DNA of 11,992 bases from Bacillota bacterium. Lineage in GTDB: Bacteria; Bacillota; UBA4882; UBA10575. Below, in pieces: positions 6,977 to 11,992 of this stretch. How positions within the stretch are numbered: the first letter of the stretch is position 1; each line of letters starts with the position of its first letter. The notes under the pieces were generated by a model that saw only the letters and a program-made list of their open reading frames with translations, made no database searches and was not told the DNA's origin. Made by a program: the position numbers and the translations under genes. The stretch lies in NCBI GenBank assembly GCA_012521315.1, contig JAAYMP010000088.1, positions 1 through 11,992 of the forward strand. The letters are read 5' to 3'.

Positions 6977-7006
6977 CCCAATCATTTGCCGGGATGGTGA
7001 TGAAGT

Positions 7007-7225
7007 TTGGCAATATTTGTAAGGATGGATCGGGTGCTGGCCGACCGCAACATGGCCCTCAATGAGCTGGCGGACCGGGTCCAGATTTCCGTGGTTAGTC
7101 TTTCAAGTTTAAACACGGGTAAGATTGAGGCAATTCGCCTATCAACTTTGAACGCCATCTGTCGCGCGTTAAACTGTCAGCCGGGAGATCTGTTGGAATA
7201 CGTGCCGGACGAAGCAGGAAAGTAG
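7007..7225 (+). CDS. Small Cro/C1-type helix-turn-helix regulator (YozG-like)
   Basis: A 72-residue one-domain DNA-binding protein of the Xre/Cro-C1 type. Its pattern (VRMDRVLADRNMALNELADRVQIS... LSSLNTGKIEAIRLSTLNAICRALNCQPGDLLEYV) is that of the YozG-like family, in which a short repressor-like fold ends in QPGDLLEY. The helix-turn-helix lies at about 17-40. The start is TTG 7007: an in-frame stop at 7001 excludes earlier codons, and starting at 7007 keeps the family's N-terminal strand. The next in-frame ATG (7025) would lose it. The Shine-Dalgarno is weak (GGTGA near 6996). It is the first gene after the 6882-6910 promoter and ends 69 nt before ispDF without a terminator between, so it may control its own unit. 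No operator could be assigned. Confidence 0.85.
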   Translation: MAIFVRMDRVLADRNMALNELADRVQISVVSLSSLNTGKIEAIRLSTLNAICRALNCQPGDLLEYVPDEAGK

Positions 7226-7294
7226 GAAATATAGGAAATAAAGGTAGGTAATTCAAGTAAGCAGAACCGAATTGATGATGGTCGGTGATGAACC

Positions 7295-8611
7295 ATGGGC
7301 AAGCAGACCGAATGGCAGGCCGTGGCGATTATCCCGGCGGCCGGTTCCGGCCAACGGATGCAGAGATCGGGAGAGTCCAAGCGGCAGAAACTACTCCTTT
7401 CTATAGCGGGGAAGACTATTCTCCGGCGGACCATGGAAGCGTTGGCGCTCCCGGAGATCGCCGCCTTTTTTCTTCCGGTGGCCCCGGAAGACCGGGCGGC
7501 CTTTACCGCAGAATTGGCGGCGGGTGGCTTTTCCCATGAGATCATTTTCTGTCCGGGGGGGCCGGAACGCCAGGACTCGATCGCCAACGCCCTGGCGGCC
7601 GTGGAACAATGGCCGGGTTGGCGGGTGCCGCCGAACCAGCGTTTGGTGGTGATTCATGATGCCGCCCGGCCCTTGGTGGAAGCGGATACGATCCGCCGGG
7701 CGCTTACCGTCGCCCAAGAATCCGGGGCGGCTTGTGTTGGGGTTCCGGTCAAAGACACCATCAAAGTGGTGGATCCTGACGGGATGATCACGCAAACCCC
7801 GGAGCGGAGTACACTGTGGGCGGCCCAGACGCCCCAGGTCTTCTCCTGGCCGCTCCTGCGCCAAGCCTACGTTCAGGCCCAGGCGGTTGGGGACAAAATG
7901 ACCGATGACGCGGCGCTGGTGGAGAGGACCGGCTATCCGGTGCGGATTGTTCCCGGGTCCTACCGGAACCTGAAGATCACCACTCCGGAGGATATCGCGG
8001 CGGCCGCGGCCTTGTTGCCGGCGGGAGAAACGGGCTGGGCGGCGGGGGAAGCGGCCCCGGCGATGACGGTAGAAACGGCGGCGTCGGGGTTACCGCCCAG
8101 GCCTGCGCTGCGGGTTGGACAAGGGTTTGATGTCCACCGTCTGGTGGCCGGGCGCCGGCTGGTCTTGGGGGGGGTAGAGATCCCTGCTCCGGTGGGTTTG
8201 GCCGGCCATTCCGATGCGGATGTCTTGATCCATGCGGTGATGGATGCCTTGCTGGGGGCCGCCGGGGCTGGCGACATCGGGGAACTGTTTCCCGATACCG
8301 ATCCGGCTTATTCCGGGATCGACAGCACGCTGCTTTTACGCGAAGTGATGGCCCGACTGGCGGCGGCGGGTTTGAAACCGGTCAATTTGGACGTGACCGT
8401 CATTGCCCAAAAGCCAAAGCTGGCGCCCTACCGGGGGGCGATCCGGCAGCGGCTGGCGGCCCTTATGGGGTTGGCGGAGAACGCCGTCAATGTAAAAGCG
8501 ACGACCACCGAAGGCTTGGGGTTTACCGGCCGGGAGGAAGGGATTGCCGCCCAGGCGGTGGTGCTCCTGGAAACCACTTCTTTTTCTTTAGATTCTTGCC
8601 GGAAGGCATAA
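7295..8611 (+). CDS. ispDF: Bifunctional IspD-IspF enzyme of the MEP isoprenoid pathway
   Basis: One 438-residue protein carries two non-consecutive steps of the MEP pathway. The IspD half (about 1-238) makes CDP-methylerythritol from MEP and CTP: nucleotide-binding AAGSGQRM at 15-22 (R21), K32, HDAARP at 121-126, TPQVF, and K227 in LKITTPED match the catalytic set. The IspF half (about 273-432) makes MEcPP with release of CMP: GFDVHR gives metal ligands D279 and H281, GHSDAD gives H305, and ATTTEGLGFTGREEGIAAQAV closes the domain. An Ala/Gly/Pro/Thr-rich linker (239-272) joins them. In Bacillus the two are separate neighbouring genes at this place, so this is an in-frame fusion in an otherwise conserved position. 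GGTGAT before the ATG is a weak ribosome binding site. It probably shares a transcript with the preceding regulator. Confidence 0.96.
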   Translation: MGKQTEWQAVAIIPAAGSGQRMQRSGESKRQKLLLSIAGKTILRRTMEALALPEIAAFFLPVAPEDRAAFTAELAAGGFSHEIIFCPGGPERQDSIANALAAVEQWPGWRVPPNQRLVVIHDAARPLVEADTIRRALTVAQESGAACVGVPVKDTIKVVDPDGMITQTPERSTLWAAQTPQVFSWPLLRQAYVQAQAVGDKMTDDAALVERTGYPVRIVPGSYRNLKITTPEDIAAAAALLPAGETGWAAGEAAPAMTVETAASGLPPRPALRVGQGFDVHRLVAGRRLVLGGVEIPAPVGLAGHSDADVLIHAVMDALLGAAGAGDIGELFPDTDPAYSGIDSTLLLREVMARLAAAGLKPVNLDVTVIAQKPKLAPYRGAIRQRLAALMGLAENAVNVKATTTEGLGFTGREEGIAAQAVVLLETTSFSLDSCRKA

Positions 8612-8624
8612 AATATGGTACGAT
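8596..8624 (+). promoter_or_regulatory. Promoter for the thiamine transport operon
   Basis: TTGCCG (8596-8601), a 17-nt spacer and TACGAT (8619-8624) with an upstream TG at 8616-8617 (extended -10). The -35 box overlaps the end of the ispDF coding region. The start near 8631 lies just before the riboswitch, as expected. Confidence 0.7.
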
Positions 8625-8634
8625 AGGAGTAAAT

Positions 8635-8709
8635 TAAAAGGGGTGCTCGAAAGGGCTGAGATTATACCCTTGGAACCTGATCCGGGTAATGCCGGCGTAG
8701 GGAGTTTAG
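8635..8709 (+). promoter_or_regulatory. TPP riboswitch (THI element) aptamer
   Basis: The aptamer binds thiamine pyrophosphate and lowers expression of the genes behind it. The conserved core is plain: GGGGTGC at 8640-8646, GGGCTGAGA at 8653-8661, ACCC, GAACCTGATC near 8673-8682, then GGGTAATGCC and GGCGTAGGGA up to 8703. The pyrimidine-sensing CTGAGA and the pyrophosphate-helix sequence are intact. TAAA 8635-8638 with TTTA 8705-8708 gives a short closing helix P1. It sits between a promoter and thiBPQ, which fits control of thiamine import. The expression platform is the terminator at 8716-8738. Confidence 0.97.
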
Positions 8710-8715
8710 CTTGTG

Positions 8716-8738
8716 ATCCCCTTTTATGGGGATTTTTT
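8716..8738 (+). terminator. Riboswitch-controlled terminator (expression platform)
   Basis: ATCCCC (8716-8721), loop TTTTAT, GGGGAT (8728-8733), then T residues to 8738. Its 5' arm and loop, CCCCTTTTA (8718-8726), are fully complementary to TAAAAGGGG at 8635-8643, the 5' edge of the aptamer. Without TPP that 9-bp pairing can act as antiterminator; TPP binding locks the 5' edge in the aptamer and frees the terminator. Confidence 0.9.
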
Positions 8739-8786
8739 CTTTAAGCCCTGCATGATAATGGCATCCCCTAAAAGGAGGAGTTTTTG

Positions 8787-9803
8787 ATGGTTTTAAAGAG
8801 AAGGAACTTGCTTTTGGTGCTAGTGCTGGTGTTTTCACTTGTTTTGACCGGTTGCTTCGGCCGGGCGTCAAGGCCGCTGACCGTGTACACCTACGCCAGT
8901 TTCTCCCCGCTCTTGGTGGAGCGGATCGTCAACCATTTTCAAAAGGAATACGGTGTTCAAGTTGAATTCCGGTCGTTCTCCGACACGGGGCCGCTCCTGA
9001 CCCAGTTGGTCCAGGAGAAGGAGAAGCCCCAGGCCGATGTGGTGATTGGCCTTGACAACAACTATTTGCCCAAAGCTTTAGAGTTGGGGATTTTTACCCC
9101 CTACAAACCGCAGGCCGCGGACCGGATCCGTTCCGACCTGATTTTCGACGCCTCGTTTTACCTGACCCCCTTCGATTATGGGTATGTGGTCTTCAACTAC
9201 GATAGTGAACGTTTGGAACAGGTGCCCACTTCCCACCGGGATCTGCTCAAACCGGAGTATAGAGGGAAGATTGTAGTGGAAAACCCGCTGACATCCTCCC
9301 CGGGGCAGGTCTTTCTCCTGACCACCATCGCCCTCTTTGGCGAAGACGGCTACCTCGATTTCTGGCGGGCCTTAAAACCGAATCTGCTCACGATCACCCC
9401 GGGTTGGGATGAAGCCTATGGCATCTTCACCAGTGGCGAGGCGCCGCTGGTGGTCTCTTACGGGGCCAGTCCCGTTTACCACCTGCTTGCGGAGGAAACG
9501 GAGCGCTATAAAGCGCTGGTTTTGGACGGCGGTGCTTATGCCCAGATCGAAGGGGTGGGCATTGTGAAGGGGACACCCTATTTACAAAACGCCCAACGCC
9601 TGGTCGATTATATCCTGTCCCCCGAAATCCAGGCGCTGATCCCGGAAAGTCAGTTTATGTACCCGGTGCGGAGGGACGTAGAGCTACCCGCCAGCTTCCG
9701 GGTGGCCGCCCAGGCCGATCGGCTGTTGAATCTCCCGCCCGACCAGGTGGCGGCCAATCTTGAACGGTGGTTGTCCGCCTGGGAACAAGTGATCAGCGAA
9801 TGA
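8787..9803 (+). CDS. thiB: Thiamine ABC transporter substrate-binding lipoprotein (ThiB/TbpA)
   Basis: This captures thiamine (in enterobacterial homologues also thiamine mono- and pyrophosphate) outside the membrane and hands it to ThiP. The N-terminus is a lipoprotein signal: RR, a hydrophobic stretch and lipobox LTGC with C23 as the anchor, consistent with a Gram-positive-type envelope. The rest follows ThiB closely: VYTYASF, ADVVIGLDNNYL, PFDYGYVVFNYD, NPLTSSPGQ, TPGWDEAYGIF, VVSYGASPVYH, and a C-terminal SQFMYPV followed by PxxF. The start is ATG 8787, 8 nt after AGGAGG (8773-8778); the in-frame TTG at 8784 is less suitable. At 338 residues it has the family length. It is the first gene after the TPP riboswitch, and its stop overlaps the thiP start by 4 nt (ATGA). 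Confidence 0.95.
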   Translation: MVLKRRNLLLVLVLVFSLVLTGCFGRASRPLTVYTYASFSPLLVERIVNHFQKEYGVQVEFRSFSDTGPLLTQLVQEKEKPQADVVIGLDNNYLPKALELGIFTPYKPQAADRIRSDLIFDASFYLTPFDYGYVVFNYDSERLEQVPTSHRDLLKPEYRGKIVVENPLTSSPGQVFLLTTIALFGEDGYLDFWRALKPNLLTITPGWDEAYGIFTSGEAPLVVSYGASPVYHLLAEETERYKALVLDGGAYAQIEGVGIVKGTPYLQNAQRLVDYILSPEIQALIPESQFMYPVRRDVELPASFRVAAQADRLLNLPPDQVAANLERWLSAWEQVISE

Positions 9804-11521
9804 CCAGTGCCAGAAACCGGACCAACCCCTTATCCCTGATCCTGCTCATCCTTTTTTTCCTTCCGGTACTGGCCGTGCTCGGCCAGGCCTTCCTGCGTCC
9901 GCAGGCCTGGCCGGAACTGCTGGCCTTTCTCCGTTCCGGACAGTTCCGGCGGGTTTTGGCCTTCAGCGTGAGCCAGGCCTTTTGGAGCGCCTGTTTCAGT
10001 CTGGTCTTGGCTGTTCCCGGGGCCTATTTTTTCGGCCGTTACGCGTTTCCGGGGAAACAACTCCTCCGGAGTGTGATGGTTCTCCCCTTTATGCTCCCGG
10101 GAATCCTGGTCGTCCTGGCGATGGTCGTCTTTTACGGACAAAACGGCGTCTTCAATACCTGGCTGGCGCTGCTGTTTCCCGGACGTAAGGTGGTCTTTAC
10201 CGGGTTGTACGGGTATAAAGGGATCGTCTTGACGCACGTCTTCTATAACTTCGCTTTTTGCCTGCGGATGTTGGGGGAGCGCTGGGAACGGATCAGTCCA
10301 AAGTTGGAGGAGGCCTCGGCTGTTTTGGGCGCCGGGCGGTTGACCACTTGGCGGCGGGTGATTCTGCCGCTTTTGGTGCCCACCATCGGTTACCTGGGGC
10401 TCCTGGTCTTTCTCTATTCCTTTCTCAGTTTCACTGTTGTCCTGGTGCTGGGGGGCTACCTGTACCAGACTTTTGAAGTGCTGATTTATATCGAATATAA
10501 TAATAAACTCCGTTTTACGCAAGCTTCCATGCTGGCCGGGGTACAAATGCTGCTGCTGGCCGGGATCCTCGCTTTACAACGGTGGACCCAGCGGCTGGTC
10601 CAGCGGCAAAGTGGCGAATTTAGTCCCCTGCCGCCTTTGCAACCGCGAAAGCATCCGGTTAAAACCGCGCTCTTCCTTTTTTATCTGGCCGGTAGTCTGC
10701 TCTTCTTTTTTCTGCCCCTGTTGTTTGTCCTCGCTCGCTCCTTTAAAAGAAGAGGGCTACCCGACGGGAGCTGGACGTTGGACAATTACCGACAACTCTT
10801 CGGGACCAGTTTCCGTTTTGTGGTGGGGCGCGATTTATGGACGGTGGCCGGGACCAGCCTGGCCCTGGCGGTTACCGTGGGACTGATCACGACAGTCCTC
10901 GCTTATGTACTGGCCCGCGCGCGGCGGCGACAACCATGGGGAGGGATTGACCTTTGGTTGCAATTACCGATGGGGGTCTCCTTTTTGACCTTTGCCTTTG
11001 GCCTGCTGAAACTGGCCGGACGTACCCTGCCGCCGGTGTTTTTAATCGTTTGGGCCCAGTTCTTTTTGGCCTTTCCCCTGGTCTATGTGCTCCTACGGAC
11101 GGCGCGGCGGGAGTGGGGGGAAGAGTTGCTAGAGGCCGCCCAAAGTTTAGGGGCGACCGGCTGGACGCTTTTCCGTACGGTGGAACTGCCGTTGATGCGG
11201 AAAGCACTGAGCAGTGCTTTTGCTTACGGGGCCGCCCTTTCCCTTGGCGATCTCTCGGCGGTTTTGGTGTTGGGCCAGGGGAAAGTGGTTACGCTGGCGG
11301 TGGCGGTCTACCGTCTGATTGGGCATTACAGTTTCCCGCAGGCGATTGCCTTGGGCACCCTCTTTATCCTGTTGGCGGCGGCGCTCTTTTCGGCGGTTGA
11401 GGCGGGCTATATCGTTGCCAAGCCCGATGGTGAAGAATTTGGACGATCCGGGGGTCAGGCGGTTGAGGAAGACTTTAGCGTGGCCGGGCCCGGCGGGCAA
11501 GGGGAAGGGAGGAGGCAATGA
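9800..11521 (+). CDS. thiP: Thiamine ABC transporter permease ThiP (two fused permease halves)
   Basis: ThiP forms the membrane channel for thiamine. The 573 residues hold about 12 hydrophobic helices in two binding-protein-dependent permease halves, each with an EAA loop that docks the ATPase: EASAVLGAGRLTTWRRVILP from E171 and EAAQSLGATGWTLFRTVELP from E445. This fused two-half arrangement is typical of ThiP and of iron permeases such as FbpB; the ThiB neighbour and the TPP riboswitch decide for thiamine. The start is ATG 9800, overlapping the thiB stop as ATGA, which implies translational coupling; an upstream in-frame GTG at 9767 lies inside thiB. The last 41 residues (about 533-573) begin at the end of the final helix and pass into a hydrophilic tail rich in G, E and D; relatives such as the 536-residue E. 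coli protein end near the last helix. Confidence 0.93.
   Translation: MTSARNRTNPLSLILLILFFLPVLAVLGQAFLRPQAWPELLAFLRSGQFRRVLAFSVSQAFWSACFSLVLAVPGAYFFGRYAFPGKQLLRSVMVLPFMLPGILVVLAMVVFYGQNGVFNTWLALLFPGRKVVFTGLYGYKGIVLTHVFYNFAFCLRMLGERWERISPKLEEASAVLGAGRLTTWRRVILPLLVPTIGYLGLLVFLYSFLSFTVVLVLGGYLYQTFEVLIYIEYNNKLRFTQASMLAGVQMLLLAGILALQRWTQRLVQRQSGEFSPLPPLQPRKHPVKTALFLFYLAGSLLFFFLPLLFVLARSFKRRGLPDGSWTLDNYRQLFGTSFRFVVGRDLWTVAGTSLALAVTVGLITTVLAYVLARARRRQPWGGIDLWLQLPMGVSFLTFAFGLLKLAGRTLPPVFLIVWAQFFLAFPLVYVLLRTARREWGEELLEAAQSLGATGWTLFRTVELPLMRKALSSAFAYGAALSLGDLSAVLVLGQGKVVTLAVAVYRLIGHYSFPQAIALGTLFILLAAALFSAVEAGYIVAKPDGEEFGRSGGQAVEEDFSVAGPGGQGEGRRQ
11201..11220 (+). repeat. Inverted repeat inside thiP
   Basis: AAAGCACTG (11201-11209) and CAGTGCTTT (11212-11220) form a perfect 9-bp palindrome with a 2-nt centre. 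It lies in the second permease half, in codons for RKALSSAFAYG. A regulatory role inside the gene is unproven and chance is plausible. Confidence 0.45.
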
Positions 11522-11992
11522 AGAAGGATTTTTTACAGGTTGAGGTCAGCAAGGATTACCCGGAGTTCCGGTTGACGGCCAACTTGACCGTTGGGGAGGG
11601 GGAGTTTTTTTCGTTGGTTGGGCCCAGCGGTTGTGGGAAAACCACCCTGCTCCGGTTGATCGCCGGTTTGCTCCAGCCCGACGAGGGGCGAATTATCCTC
11701 GCCGGACGGGACCTGACCACTGTTCCCGTGGCCGAACGGCGGATCGGTTTTGTTTTTCAGGATTATGCGCTTTTTCCCCACCTGACCGTCGAAGAAAACA
11801 TTGAATATGGCCTTAAGGTGCGGCGGCTGCCTGCGGTGCGGCGGCGGGAGCGGGTCCAAGCCATGCTAACGGTCTTTGCGATTACCGCGTTGGCCGGCCG
11901 CCGGGTGCAGGAGCTTTCCGGCGGCGAACGGCAGCGGGTGGCCCTGGCCCGCGCCCTGGCCCCCGAACCCTTGCTTCTCCTTTTGGATGAAC
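11518..11992 (+). CDS. thiQ: Thiamine ABC transporter ATP-binding protein ThiQ (3' end outside window)
   Basis: This ATPase powers the ThiBP importer at the inner face of the membrane. It is open to the window end; 158 codons are visible, about two thirds of a usual ThiQ. Walker A is GPSGCGKTT at 35-43, the Q-loop glutamine is Q81 (FVFQDYALFPHLTV), the signature is LSGGERQRVALARAL at 133-147, and Walker B ends with D157-E158, exactly where the window stops. The start ATG 11518 overlaps the thiP stop as ATGA, with a purine-rich GGGAGGAGG just before it. The sequence alone resembles many importer ATPases (iron, polyamine, molybdate); the assignment to thiamine rests on the operon with thiB, thiP and the TPP riboswitch. 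Confidence 0.93.
   Translation, partial: MKKDFLQVEVSKDYPEFRLTANLTVGEGEFFSLVGPSGCGKTTLLRLIAGLLQPDEGRIILAGRDLTTVPVAERRIGFVFQDYALFPHLTVEENIEYGLKVRRLPAVRRRERVQAMLTVFAITALAGRRVQELSGGERQRVALARALAPEPLLLLLDE

Noticed and set aside
9767..9799. Upstream GTG start for ThiP
   Set aside because: It lies inside thiB without a ribosome binding site; ATG 9800 forms the usual ATGA overlap and starts just before the first membrane helix.
1..11992. CRISPR array, tRNA, rRNA, insertion sequence, prophage or toxin-antitoxin genes
   Set aside because: Read for these and found no direct-repeat array, cloverleaf, transposase or phage-like protein. The small Xre protein has no toxin partner beside it.

Overview
The window reads as a Bacillota (Firmicutes) chromosome, probably an anaerobic or thermophilic Clostridia-type or Limnochordia-type lineage. 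The evidence is the gene order mcsB-clpC-(radA missing)-disA-carD-yacL-ispD/ispF, strong AGGAGG ribosome binding sites, frequent GTG/TTG starts, sigma-A-type promoters and U-tract terminators. The DNA looks moderately GC-rich and everything is on the + strand. The genus cannot be fixed from sequence alone.

Layout: (1) 1-3550, the end of the stress operon: protein arginine kinase McsB (5' end cut by the window edge) and the AAA+ unfoldase ClpC, closed by a 14-bp-stem terminator. (2) 3551-3843, a roughly 290-nt stretch without a convincing gene. RadA normally sits here; instead there is a GC-rich, foldable segment. (3) 3844-4902, the c-di-AMP synthase DisA. (4) 5060-5536, the RNA-polymerase-binding CarD, with two consecutive good promoters and its own terminator. 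(5) 5669-6751, a membrane PIN-TRAM protein of the YacL family, followed by a terminator. (6) 6882-8611, a promoter, a leader with possible alternative hairpins, a 72-residue YozG-like Xre regulator, and a fused IspD-IspF enzyme of the MEP isoprenoid pathway. (7) 8596-11992, an extended -10 promoter, a TPP riboswitch with a readable antiterminator/terminator switch, and the thiamine ABC transporter genes thiB, thiP and thiQ (thiQ cut by the window edge).

How it works together: McsB marks proteins with phosphoarginine for ClpC-ClpP. DisA couples DNA integrity to c-di-AMP. CarD tunes transcription initiation. IspDF feeds isoprenoid synthesis. ThiBPQ imports thiamine or its phosphates and is shut off when TPP is plentiful. 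A gene set that is largely one operon in Bacillus appears split here into separately promoted and terminated units. No CRISPR array, tRNA, rRNA, insertion sequence or phage gene was seen. The least explained parts are the non-coding segment before disA and the leader before the xre-ispDF unit.
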